In this document: positions 36,491-44,849 of the stretch, in pieces
Layout: every line of letters starts with the position of its first letter
Position numbering within the stretch: the first letter of the stretch is position 1
NCBI GenBank assembly: GCA_938005545.1
Contig: CALKXV010000014.1
Coordinates: 62,001 to 126,000 of the forward strand
Direction of reading: 5' to 3'
Source: an uncultured Paracoccaceae bacterium
GTDB lineage: Bacteria > Pseudomonadota > Alphaproteobacteria > Rhodobacterales > Rhodobacteraceae
DNA length: 64,000 nt
Notes under the pieces: generated by a model
Database searches by the model: none
What the model was told of the DNA's origin: nothing
Seen by the model: the letters and a program-made list of their open reading frames with translations, nothing else
Position numbers and translations under genes: made by a program

Positions 36491-37633
36491 ATGGCCAATA
36501 ACAATGGTGGACCCTGGGGCGGTGGCAACAAGGGAGGCGGCAACGGAGACGACCGCAAACCCGGACGACGCCCCGGCCAAGATGGACCACAAATCCCCGA
36601 GATCGACGACATCATGAAAAAAGGCCAGGAGCAGCTTAAAGTGCTCATGGGCGGACGCGGTGGCGGTTCAAACGGATCGGGCGGCGGTGGCGGCGAAGGC
36701 CCCAAGATCACTAGGGGCACATTGGGCATTGGCCTTGTTGCAGCATTGGTGCTTTGGCTGTTTTCATCGGTTTATACAGTACGGCCTGAAGAACAATCGG
36801 TTGAATTGTTCTTGGGCGAATTTTCCAATATTGGAAACCCCGGTCTGAACTTTGCACCCTGGCCCATCGTAACCTATGAAGTGATCCCGGTCACGACCGA
36901 ACAAAACGAAGAAATCGGCACAGGGCGGTCAGGAACATCAGGCGGAGACGGGCTGATGTTGACCACAGATGAAAACATCGTCGACATTGATTTCCAGGTG
37001 GTCTGGAATATTTCAGACGCTGCCGACTATCTGTTCAACCTGCGTGATGGCCCTGAAACGGTGCGTGCGGTGTCTGAATCAGCGATGCGTGAGATCGTCG
37101 CAGGATCCGAGCTCGCCCCCCTCTTGAACCGGGATCGTGTTCTCGTGGCACAGCGTGCCCGCGAGCTGATCCAAACAACGCTGGACAGCTATGCGTCCGG
37201 CATCAACATCGTTCGTGTGAACTTGAACAAGGCCGACCCGCCGCGCGAAGTGATTGACGCGTTCCGCGACGTACAAGCCGCCGAACAGGAACGCGACCGT
37301 CTGGAACGCCAAGCGGATGCCTATTCCAACCGTGTTCAAGCGGGTGCGCGTGGTGACTCGGCTCAGGTTCTGGAACAAGCGGAATCCTATCGTGCTCAGG
37401 CCGTCAACGAAGCCCAAGGTGAAGCCAGCCGCTTTACCGCTGTTTTGGGCGAATACCAACTGGCGCCCGAAGTCACCCGCCGCCGTCTTTACATTGAGAC
37501 GCTGGAAAAAGTTCTGGGCGACATCGACAAAATCATTCTGGACGAAGGTGCCGGCGGCGCGGGTCAAGGCGTTGTGCCCTACCTGCCTCTGAACGAACTT
37601 GGCCGACGCGCGACCCCTCAGGGAGGCAATTGA
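36491..37633 (+). CDS. hflK: HflK, SPFH subunit of the FtsH-modulating complex
   Basis: A 380-residue protein. A glycine-rich cytoplasmic N-terminus (to about 75) is followed by one membrane helix (about 79-95) and the periplasmic SPFH/band 7 domain (YTVRPEEQSVELFLGEF and on). HflK and HflC form a membrane complex that limits FtsH protease access. AAGGA precedes the ATG. hflC follows one base after the stop. Confidence 0.93.
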   Translation: MANNNGGPWGGGNKGGGNGDDRKPGRRPGQDGPQIPEIDDIMKKGQEQLKVLMGGRGGGSNGSGGGGGEGPKITRGTLGIGLVAALVLWLFSSVYTVRPEEQSVELFLGEFSNIGNPGLNFAPWPIVTYEVIPVTTEQNEEIGTGRSGTSGGDGLMLTTDENIVDIDFQVVWNISDAADYLFNLRDGPETVRAVSESAMREIVAGSELAPLLNRDRVLVAQRARELIQTTLDSYASGINIVRVNLNKADPPREVIDAFRDVQAAEQERDRLERQADAYSNRVQAGARGDSAQVLEQAESYRAQAVNEAQGEASRFTAVLGEYQLAPEVTRRRLYIETLEKVLGDIDKIILDEGAGGAGQGVVPYLPLNELGRRATPQGGN

Positions 37634-37634
37634 T

Positions 37635-38540
37635 ATGTTTAAGAACGGACCTTTCTTTATCGTCGCAGCCGTCGTTGTCTTAGTCGGGCTGTTGTCATCA
37701 ATCTTCATCGTCGACGAACGGGAAAAAGTTCTGGTCCTTCAGTTCGGCCAGATCAAACAGGTCAAGATCGAACCGGGGCTGGGCTTTAAAATCCCGTTCA
37801 TTCAGGAAGTCGTGCGTTACGACGGGCGTATCCTGTCGCTGGACACTCCGACGATCGAGATCACGCCATCAGATGATCGTCGTCTGGTCGTTGATGCATT
37901 TGCCCGCTACAGGATTGGCAACACGGAAGAAAAGATCATCCAATTCCGGCAAGCCGTTGGTGCAGGCGGTGTGCGTTTGGCCGAAACCCGTCTGGCCTCG
38001 ATCCTGGAAAACGAAATCCGGGGTGCTTTGGGTGCGGCAGGTGTGACATCAAACACCATTTTGTCTTCGGAACGGGGCGCTTTGATGAACGGCATCCGGG
38101 TTACGGCTGATCGCGAAGCGGCTTCGCTTGGACTTGACGTGGTCGACGTGCGCCTGAAGCAAACCAACCTGCCCGAGCAGAACTTGGCGGCCACATTTGA
38201 TCGGATGCGCGCGGAACGTGAACGCGAAGCGACAGATGAAAGGGCGCGTGGTGCAGAAGCCGCTCAGAAGGTTCAGGCGCTTGCCGACCGGTCCGTGATT
38301 GAAATGGTTTCAGAAGCCAACAAAGAAGCCGAAATCATTCGCGGTGAAGCCGACGCCGAAAGGAACAACATTTTCGCCGAAGCTTACGGAGCAGACCAAG
38401 AATTCTTCCGCTTCTATCGGTCTTTGCGCGCTTATGAGAATTCGCTGAAAGGCAGCAACTCGACGCTGGTGATCACGCCTGACAGCGAATTCTTCGAATT
38501 CCTTGATGGTGCGGGCATTTCTGCTCCGGCCAGCAATTAA
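37635..38540 (+). CDS. hflC: HflC, partner of HflK
   Basis: A 301-residue SPFH protein with an N-terminal membrane helix (FFIVAAVVVLVGLLSSIFIV) and VDEREKVLVLQFGQIK at the start of the band 7 domain. The longer frame from 37599 overlaps hflK; the ATG at 37635 with upstream GGGAGG is the start. Confidence 0.93.
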   Translation: MFKNGPFFIVAAVVVLVGLLSSIFIVDEREKVLVLQFGQIKQVKIEPGLGFKIPFIQEVVRYDGRILSLDTPTIEITPSDDRRLVVDAFARYRIGNTEEKIIQFRQAVGAGGVRLAETRLASILENEIRGALGAAGVTSNTILSSERGALMNGIRVTADREAASLGLDVVDVRLKQTNLPEQNLAATFDRMRAEREREATDERARGAEAAQKVQALADRSVIEMVSEANKEAEIIRGEADAERNNIFAEAYGADQEFFRFYRSLRAYENSLKGSNSTLVITPDSEFFEFLDGAGISAPASN

Positions 38541-38545
38541 GAAAC

Positions 38546-38581
38546 CCCGAGGCCGTGGAACTCATTCTTCTCGGCCTCGGG
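38546..38581 (+). promoter_or_regulatory. 10-bp inverted repeat holding the DUF2065 start codon
   Basis: CCCGAGGCCG (38546-38555) and CGGCCTCGGG (38572-38581) are perfectly complementary, with a 16-base loop. The G of the GTG start codon is the last base of the left arm, and the only ribosome-site-like sequence (GAGG) lies inside the stem. In RNA this would hide the start region. Confidence 0.65.
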
Positions 38582-38740
38582 CTCGTCCTCGTCTTTGAGG
38601 GCCTGATCCTTGCGCTTCTGCCAAACAGGCTGGAAGAGCTGATCCAGATGATTTCAGAAATGCCATTGGAGACGCGGCGCACAGCCGGTCTGGTCGCTGT
38701 GGCTATCGGCGTATTGCTGATCTGGCTGGTTCAAGGATAA
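38555..38740 (+). CDS. DUF2065 small membrane protein
   Basis: A 61-residue protein with two hydrophobic helices (about 2-22 and 42-59) joined by the conserved PNRLEELIQMISEMP. It is of the DUF2065 (YjeT) family that commonly follows hflC. The start is GTG; no in-frame ATG is available. In many relatives a DegP-type protease gene comes next, but here it is missing. Function unknown, presumably linked to HflKC. Confidence 0.85.
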   Translation: MELILLGLGLVLVFEGLILALLPNRLEELIQMISEMPLETRRTAGLVAVAIGVLLIWLVQG

Positions 38741-38760
38741 CGCCCCCTACAACGCCCCGG

Positions 38761-39012
38761 TTAATCCTGCGGCGCTGAGGAAATCCCCGCCTTTTCAACG
38801 GTCTCGCCCCGCTCAAACTTGTCCAAAATCTTGTGGCCACGCAATTCCGCCTTGCGCAATCGCATCGCTGTCGTGAACGCCTCTTGCAAGGTCGGCGAAG
38901 ACGCACCGATCTCCTCCGCAATCCGTCGCTCGACCATATCGTCATGCATGTCTTTCATCATGCCCGTCACGCGTTTGGCCAAACCATCCGCGACTTCTTC
39001 CAATACCGACAT
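38761..39012 (-). CDS. Conserved small hypothetical protein
   Basis: An 83-residue soluble, charged, largely helical protein (LEEVADGLAKRVTGMMKDM and then EAFTTAMRLRKAELRGHKIL). I do not recognise the family. GAGGCG upstream of the ATG at 39012 supports this start over the longer frame from 39042. It is convergent with the DUF2065 gene and divergent from sdaA. Possibly a small DNA- or protein-binding factor; unknown. Confidence 0.6.
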   Translation of the reverse strand: MSVLEEVADGLAKRVTGMMKDMHDDMVERRIAEEIGASSPTLQEAFTTAMRLRKAELRGHKILDKFERGETVEKAGISSAPQD

Positions 39013-39149
39013 TTTCGCCTCGTTTCGTCTTGATTTTCCCACGGGTTAAAATCCAAAAACGGCCAAAAATAGACGAAGGGACGGCTTTCCCCTTCAAATC
39101 GTCGCGAAAACCCTGTCCACCTGTTCAAAACCCCGTCACACAAGTCCTC

Positions 39150-40523
39150 ATGTTCCTTAGCGTCTTTGACATGTTCAAACTGGGCATCGGCCCGTCTTCG
39201 TCTCACACCATGGGCCCAATGGTGGCCGCGGCGCGGTTTCTGGACGATCTGCGCGGTTCTGCGTTCAAGCCTGCGGGTCTGCGTGCGTCGCTCCATGGCT
39301 CGCTTGCCTTCACCGGTGTGGGGCACGCTACCGACCGCGCCGTCATCCTTGGGTTAGCCGGGTTCGAACCGGCAACTTACGACGCTGACAGGGCTGAAGC
39401 CGTTCTTTTGGATATCGCGGCGGGAAAAACCGTGGCACCCGCTGGATTGCCGCGCCTTAAGTTCGATCCAACAACCGATTTGATGTTCGACTATGACACG
39501 GTGCTTTCCGCCCATGCCAATGGTTTGCGACTGATGGCGACCGACGCGCAAGGCGATGTCATCCGCCAAGAAACCTATTTTTCAATCGGCGGCGGTTTTG
39601 TCCTGACAGAAGCAGAGCTGGCTTCGGGCAAAGACACCGACGACGGCGCGCCCGTGCCTTTTCCGTTCAAGACGGCGGCCGAGATGCTGGATATGGCCAA
39701 AACCTCAGGCAAGTCCATCGCCGAGATGAAACGTGCCAATGAGCTGAGCCGGATCGATGCCAAAACGCTCGACGCGGGGATCGCGCGCATTTGGGACGTC
39801 ATGAAAGCCTGTATGGATCGCGGTTTGGCCACCGAAGGCACCCTGCCCGGTGGCCTCAACGTTCAGCGCCGTGCGGCGGGTATCCACAGGGCCCTGTTGT
39901 CGGAACGCGGCATGAACCTGACGGCGCCACATGTGATCAATGACTGGATCAGCATCTATGCAATGGCCGTGAACGAAGAAAACGCCGCCGGTGGCCAAGT
40001 CGTCACGGCCCCCACGAACGGCGCTGCCGGCGTTGTGCCTGCGACCTTGCGCTATTGGCTCGACCATGTGCCCGGTGCGGCGCCCTCGGGTGTAACCGAC
40101 TATCTTCTGACGGCTGCCGCAATCGGCGGATTGGTGAAGTTCAACGCGTCAATTTCGGGGGCCGAATGTGGTTGCCAGGCCGAGGTTGGCTCCGCCTCGG
40201 CCATGGCCGCCGCTGGCCTTGCCGCCGTCATGAAAGGCACGCCTGAACAGATTGAAAATGCGGCCGAAATCGCGTTGGAGCACCACCTTGGCATGACATG
40301 CGATCCAGTCCGTGGGTTGGTTCAGGTGCCTTGCATCGAACGCAACGGCCTTGGCGCCATCAAGGCGGTGTCCGCCGCATCCCTCGCCTTACGAGGCAAT
40401 GGCCAACATCTGGTGCCGCTCGACAGCGCCATCGAAACCATGCGTCAAACCGGCGAAGACATGAGCGCGAAGTACAAAGAAACCGCGCTTGGCGGGCTTG
40501 CCGTCAACGTTCCAAACTGCTGA
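39150..40523 (+). CDS. sdaA: L-serine ammonia-lyase (iron-sulfur type)
   Basis: A 457-residue single-chain L-serine dehydratase making pyruvate and ammonia. The beta domain begins [18 protein letters not shown] and the alpha domain holds the cysteines that bind the oxygen-sensitive 4Fe-4S cluster ([27 protein letters not shown]). The N-terminus chosen ([10 protein letters not shown] at 39150) is the family standard; the open frame runs 40 codons further upstream. Confidence 0.94.
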   Translation: MFLSVFDMFKLGIGPSSSHTMGPMVAAARFLDDLRGSAFKPAGLRASLHGSLAFTGVGHATDRAVILGLAGFEPATYDADRAEAVLLDIAAGKTVAPAGLPRLKFDPTTDLMFDYDTVLSAHANGLRLMATDAQGDVIRQETYFSIGGGFVLTEAELASGKDTDDGAPVPFPFKTAAEMLDMAKTSGKSIAEMKRANELSRIDAKTLDAGIARIWDVMKACMDRGLATEGTLPGGLNVQRRAAGIHRALLSERGMNLTAPHVINDWISIYAMAVNEENAAGGQVVTAPTNGAAGVVPATLRYWLDHVPGAAPSGVTDYLLTAAAIGGLVKFNASISGAECGCQAEVGSASAMAAAGLAAVMKGTPEQIENAAEIALEHHLGMTCDPVRGLVQVPCIERNGLGAIKAVSAASLALRGNGQHLVPLDSAIETMRQTGEDMSAKYKETALGGLAVNVPNC

Positions 40524-40540
40524 TCCTGCGAATAAATCGC

Positions 40541-40996
40541 CTAAAACGCCTCGGGTTTTGCTTCGCGCGCCATATGATCAAGCACCGCATTCACGAACTT
40601 CGGTTCACGCCCGTCGGGGAAAAACGCCTTGGCCACATCGACAAACTCGGTGATCACAACCTTGGGGGGCGTGTCGCTTTCCACAAGTTCGGCACCAGCG
40701 GCCCGGAATAAGGCGCGCAACGTCGGGTCAATCCGGTGGATCGGCCAGTTTTCTGCCAACCCACGGTCGGTCATCTGATCGACCTTGGCCTGCCAGTTCA
40801 CCGCATCGTCCACAAGTTTGCGAAACAGATCCACGTCGCCTTCTGCCAGCGCATCGCCGTCTACGTCTGCGCCAAATCGGTGGTCTTCGAATTCACGCTG
40901 AACGCCGGGTGCGTCCTGACCGCTGACTTCCATCTGAAACAGGGCCTGCACAGCATAAAGCCGTGCCGCACTGCGCATCTGTTTCTTTGACGTCAT
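40541..40996 (-). CDS. nusB: Transcription antitermination factor NusB
   Basis: A 151-residue all-helical RNA-binding protein acting with NusE at rRNA operons. The N-terminus KKQMRSAARLYAVQALFQ and the late segment PPKVVITEFVDVAKAFF are typical. Its ATG overlaps the ribH stop (ATGA), the classic ribH-nusB pairing. Confidence 0.94.
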   Translation of the reverse strand: MTSKKQMRSAARLYAVQALFQMEVSGQDAPGVQREFEDHRFGADVDGDALAEGDVDLFRKLVDDAVNWQAKVDQMTDRGLAENWPIHRIDPTLRALFRAAGAELVESDTPPKVVITEFVDVAKAFFPDGREPKFVNAVLDHMAREAKPEAF

Positions 40997-41505
40997 AGAG
41001 TGCTCGCGTCCTTTGCAAAGCCGACGCCCAAGTCTTTGGGCGCATATTTCCGGGTCAACGCGATCAGGTGAAGCGCTGCTGCCGCAGCACCCCCGCCTTT
41101 GTTCTGGGCTTCGGGGTCTGCACGCACAGCGGCCTGCTCATAATTTTCGACCGTCAGAATGCCATTGCCGATACAGGCGCCGTCCAGCCCCAAAAGCTGC
41201 AAAGCGCGGCTGCTGTCGTTGCAAACCGTGTCGTAATGCGTCGTCTCACCCCGGATGACACAGCCCAAAGCCACGAAACCATCGAAGTCTGCCAGATCGA
41301 AGGCAATCCGAATGGCCGTCGGCACTTCCAAAGCGCCCGGCACTTCGATCAGGTCAACCTCTGCTCCTGCGTGGGATAATTCGGCGCGCGCGCCCGCCAC
41401 CATGTCGTCAGCGATATCTTTGTAGTAAGGTGCCACAACAATCAGCACCTTTACCGGCGCATCAAACTTGGGGCGTTCCAAGACGTAATGCGATTGGCCC
41501 GCCAT
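40993..41505 (-). CDS. ribH: 6,7-dimethyl-8-ribityllumazine synthase
   Basis: A 170-residue lumazine synthase joining 3,4-dihydroxy-2-butanone 4-phosphate to the ribitylaminouracil. Active-site segments are VPGALEVPTAI and GCVIRGETTHYD. A longer N-terminus than usual (about 15 residues) precedes the core. It overlaps ribBA by one base and nusB by four. Confidence 0.94.
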   Translation of the reverse strand: MAGQSHYVLERPKFDAPVKVLIVVAPYYKDIADDMVAGARAELSHAGAEVDLIEVPGALEVPTAIRIAFDLADFDGFVALGCVIRGETTHYDTVCNDSSRALQLLGLDGACIGNGILTVENYEQAAVRADPEAQNKGGGAAAAALHLIALTRKYAPKDLGVGFAKDASTL

Positions 41506-42629
41506 CAGCCCAGCTCCGACACTTTGCGCGTGCCAATAATTTCGAGCCCGTAAGCTTCCAACCCAACAACCTTTGGCTGAGGTGAATTGGTCAGCAAAAC
41601 CAAACTCGACAACCCAAGCGACGACAGGATTTGCGCGCCCAAACCATATTGGCGCAGCGTCTGCGGCGAGACCTCGTCCCCGCCTGCCAATTTCATCGTT
41701 GTATCACGCAGCAACACCAGAACACCGCGCCCTTCTTCGGCAATCACCTGCATGGCGTCGCCAAACTCGTTGCGCCGCCCCATTGGGCCCAACCCAACCA
41801 CGTCCAGCATCGGGTCCATGGCATGCATACGAACCAGGCAAGGCTCATCCGTTGAAATGTCGCCTTTGACCAAAACGATATGATCGTCGCCGTGGGCCGT
41901 GTCGGTATAAACCCGCATTTCCCAATCGCCGCCAAATTCCGAGGTCACTGTTTTGCTACTGGTGACAGCCACCAGATTGTCGTTGCGTCGCCGGTACGCG
42001 ATCAGATCGCTGATGGTGCCGATTTTCAGGCCATGCAATTGCGCAAAGGCAACCAGATCAGGCAGGCGGCTCATCGAACCGTCTTCGTTCATAATCTCGC
42101 AAATCACGCCAGCCGCGTTCAGCCCGGCCAATCGCGACACATCGACGGCCGCTTCGGTGTGACCCGCACGAACCAGCACGCCGCCGTCTTTCGCACGAAG
42201 CGGAAAGACATGGCCGGGCGTCGCGATATCGGCTTCGGTTTTCGCGTGATCGATGGCCACAGCCACGGTTCGTGCCCTGTCATGGGCCGAAATGCCCGTG
42301 GTCACGCCGTCACGCGCCTCGATGGACACGGTGAACGCGGTTTCGTGGCGCGACGAATTCTGCGAGGCCATCAAGGGCAGTCCAAGCGCGTCGCACCGAT
42401 CCCCCGTCAACGACAGGCAAATCAATCCCCGACCGTGCTTGGCCATGAAGTTGATCGCTTCTGGTGTGGCCATTTGCGCCGGGATCACCAAATCGCCTTC
42501 GTTTTCGCGATCTTCATGATCCACAAGGATAAACATGCGCCCGTTTCGCGCATCTTCGATGATCTCTTCGATGGACGAAATGGCGTCGCGCCAGTTGTCC
42601 TCAATTGGTCCGGGAGTTTCGAAAGACAT
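41505..42629 (-). CDS. ribBA: RibBA: DHBP synthase with degenerate GTP cyclohydrolase II domain
   Basis: A 374-residue two-domain protein. The N-terminal RibB domain (about 20-225) is intact, with DHEDRENEGDLV, the RAGHTEAAVD segment and catalytic acidic residues; it makes 3,4-dihydroxy-2-butanone 4-phosphate. The C-terminal RibA-like domain (about 230-374) lacks the zinc-binding cysteines: where active enzymes have a CxxxxxxxxCxC pattern, this one reads MGRRNEFGDAMQVI. It is therefore probably not a working GTP cyclohydrolase II, and a separate RibA is expected elsewhere. The ATG at 42629 is chosen over an upstream TTG. Confidence 0.9.
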   Translation of the reverse strand: MSFETPGPIEDNWRDAISSIEEIIEDARNGRMFILVDHEDRENEGDLVIPAQMATPEAINFMAKHGRGLICLSLTGDRCDALGLPLMASQNSSRHETAFTVSIEARDGVTTGISAHDRARTVAVAIDHAKTEADIATPGHVFPLRAKDGGVLVRAGHTEAAVDVSRLAGLNAAGVICEIMNEDGSMSRLPDLVAFAQLHGLKIGTISDLIAYRRRNDNLVAVTSSKTVTSEFGGDWEMRVYTDTAHGDDHIVLVKGDISTDEPCLVRMHAMDPMLDVVGLGPMGRRNEFGDAMQVIAEEGRGVLVLLRDTTMKLAGGDEVSPQTLRQYGLGAQILSSLGLSSLVLLTNSPQPKVVGLEAYGLEIIGTRKVSELG

Positions 42630-42726
42630 AGAAGTCACGCCGTGCAGCAAAGGTTTAGGGGGCCATAACTTACAGCAGACGCCTTGACCAGAGGCAACGG
42701 CGCGTCACGCCCATCCCTTGGGCAGT

Positions 42727-43320
42727 TCAACCGTACTCGGCCAGACGGGCCACATAACGTGCCAAAGTGTCGATTTCGAGGTTGATCCGGTCCCCGACCT
42801 TGGCCTGCCCCCAGGTCGTAACCTCTTTGGTATGCGGAATGATATTGATCCCGAATGTCGCGCCGTCGACTTCGTTCACCGTAAGCGAGGTGCCGTTCAG
42901 CGCAACCGAGCCTTTGGGCGCAATAAAGCGTGCCAATTCGCCAGGTGCCTCGAAGGTCAGGCGGGTGCTGTCGCCCTCGTCCACCATGTCCGTCAATGTT
43001 GCGACACCATCAACATGGCCCGACACAATATGCCCGCCGATCTCGTCGCCGACTTTCAAAGCGCGTTCCAAATTCACGATCCGGCCCTCTGTCCATTGGT
43101 CTAAGTTGGACTTCGAAAGCGTTTCGGCACTGGCTTGCACGGAAAACCAGCCCGGATCTGCGCCAAGTTCGACCACGGTCAGACACACACCATCACAGGC
43201 AATCGACGCGCCAATATCAATGCCAGCTACATCATAGGACGTGGCGATCTTGACCCAAAGGTCGCCCATTTGCCGAAGCTCTTGGATCTTGCCCATATCG
43301 GTCACGATGCCAGTGAACAT
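42727..43320 (-). CDS. ribE: Riboflavin synthase alpha chain
   Basis: A 197-residue enzyme of two lumazine-binding repeats. The first starts MFTGIVTDMGKI and the second near IGGHIVSGHVDGVATL; the GVCLTV and GTSLTVNEVDG segments mark equivalent positions. It makes riboflavin by dismutation of two lumazine molecules. The standard N-terminus fixes the start at 43320; the frame extends 34 codons further upstream. It leads the ribE-ribBA-ribH-nusB run and is divergent from kpsS. No FMN-riboswitch core was seen upstream. Confidence 0.93.
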   Translation of the reverse strand: MFTGIVTDMGKIQELRQMGDLWVKIATSYDVAGIDIGASIACDGVCLTVVELGADPGWFSVQASAETLSKSNLDQWTEGRIVNLERALKVGDEIGGHIVSGHVDGVATLTDMVDEGDSTRLTFEAPGELARFIAPKGSVALNGTSLTVNEVDGATFGINIIPHTKEVTTWGQAKVGDRINLEIDTLARYVARLAEYG

Positions 43321-43450
43321 GTCTCGCCCTTTCGTGGTTCCTCCCCCCGAGGTAGACGCCTTCGCCGTCTCGTGCAAGCCGGGCGGGGCCGCGCAAGGTG
43401 CACGCCAAGATACCCGTGACACAAGATCAGCGGCAGGTTAGAAAACCACG

Positions 43451-44749
43451 ATGCAGATCGGGGCGCATGATCATTCAAAGCGATGTTTCCTGTTTCTTCA
43501 GGGGCCACACGGGCCGTTTTTCTCGCGTTTGGGTAAAATTCTGCACAGCACCGGCGCGCGGGTTCTGCGCATCGGCTTTAATCCCGGTGACGAAGTATTT
43601 TGGCAGGCCCCCGGATATGTGCCGTTCAAAAGTGCCTCTGACGCCTTTGGTGCCACGCTTGAAACTCTGATCACCGAACAGGGTGTGACGGATGTGGTGT
43701 GCTATGGGTCCAGCCGCCCGGTGCACAAAACCGCACTTCGAATGGCCAAGTCCAAGGGGCTAACGGCGCATGTCTTTGAAGAAGGCTATCTGCGCCCCTA
43801 TTGGGTCACCTACGAAAGGGACGGCGCAAATGCCGCCTCGCCCGTCACCAAACTGTCGATAGACACAATGGCGCAGGCCTTGCAACATGGCGCACCCGCC
43901 GTCACCGAAGCCCCCGACCGCTGGGGCGATATGCGGGCGCATATGTTTTGGGGTGCGACCTATCACGCTTGCCTTTTGGTCGGCGCACGCCGCTATCCGG
44001 GCTTTAAGTCCCATCGGCAACCGGGGATTCAAGGCGAATTCTGGCTCCATTTGCGCAAACTGGCCGAAACGCCTATTCGGGCGCTTCAACGCAGTATCGC
44101 CACCGCGCGCATCCGATTTGGCGGTTTTCCGTACCATCTGGCGTTGTTGCAACTGGCCCATGATGCGAACTTTCTGGAACATGGCCCATTTCCCGATCAA
44201 GCCGCCTTTCTCGACACGTTATTCAGGGGTTTTTCCACAGGAGCTCCCCCGCATCACCATCTGGTAGTCAAAGCCCATCCCTTGGAAGACGGCCGCGAAC
44301 CTTTGCGGCCCCTGATCCGCAAACTGACCAAAAAACACCGCCTTGAAGGGCGTATTCACTTCGTTTCGGGTGGAAAACTGGCCCGGTTGTTAGATGCCGC
44401 GCGGTCTGCATTGACGGTGAATTCAACATCCGCCGAACAGGTGTTGTGGCGTGCCCTGCCCCTGAAAGCGTTTGGCGAAGCCGTTTATAACCGCCCGGAA
44501 TTTGTTTCCAATCAAACGCTTACAGACTTTTTTACCGCACCCCAGCAACCTGATCGCGACGCCTATTTGACCTATCGTAAATTCCTGTTGGCCACGTCCC
44601 AGATTCCGGGCGGTTTTTATGGCGCATTTTCGCGTCGCAAGCTTCTGCGACAGGTGCCAGACCTGATGCTTGCCGAAAAAAGCGCCTATGAACGCATGCT
44701 TGCCCGGAAAAATGAGGCCAGTCGGCAACACCTTGCAATTGTGGATTAA
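43451..44749 (+). CDS. kpsS: KpsS-like capsular Kdo-linker glycosyltransferase
   Basis: A 432-residue KpsS-family protein. In group 2 capsules KpsS puts the first beta-Kdo on lyso-phosphatidylglycerol, which anchors the capsule. Family features seen are FLFLQGPHGPFFSRLG at the N-terminus, FEEGYLRPYWVT, and the acceptor/nucleotide region LVVKAHPLEDGREP followed by TVNSTSAEQVLWRALPLKAFG. Cytoplasmic, at the inner membrane. It is followed by an exporter lipoprotein and KpsC. Confidence 0.86.
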   Translation: MQIGAHDHSKRCFLFLQGPHGPFFSRLGKILHSTGARVLRIGFNPGDEVFWQAPGYVPFKSASDAFGATLETLITEQGVTDVVCYGSSRPVHKTALRMAKSKGLTAHVFEEGYLRPYWVTYERDGANAASPVTKLSIDTMAQALQHGAPAVTEAPDRWGDMRAHMFWGATYHACLLVGARRYPGFKSHRQPGIQGEFWLHLRKLAETPIRALQRSIATARIRFGGFPYHLALLQLAHDANFLEHGPFPDQAAFLDTLFRGFSTGAPPHHHLVVKAHPLEDGREPLRPLIRKLTKKHRLEGRIHFVSGGKLARLLDAARSALTVNSTSAEQVLWRALPLKAFGEAVYNRPEFVSNQTLTDFFTAPQQPDRDAYLTYRKFLLATSQIPGGFYGAFSRRKLLRQVPDLMLAEKSAYERMLARKNEASRQHLAIVD

Positions 44750-44773
44750 CGAATTCAGCCAAAGCTAGAAAAG

Positions 44774-44782
44774 TTATCCACA
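44774..44782 (+). promoter_or_regulatory. DnaA-box match upstream of the exporter gene
   Basis: TTATCCACA is an exact match to the consensus DnaA box, in the gap between kpsS and the exporter gene. It is a single copy; such a match is expected about once by chance in a window of this size. Confidence 0.25.
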
Positions 44783-44849
44783 ATTCGGTTACTCTCACCC
44801 CAAAGAGCCGCAAAGGCCTATAAAATAATAAGGTCGAGGAGACCGAGCA

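Noticed and set aside
34265-36592. A 775-codon open frame on the minus strand
   Set aside because: It lies fully antisense to rpiA and gor, both unmistakable; its sequence shows no domain and reflects the codon bias of the true genes.
43321-43450. Possible FMN riboswitch upstream of ribE
   Set aside because: I looked for the conserved riboswitch core on both strands here and before ribD and ribBA and found no match.
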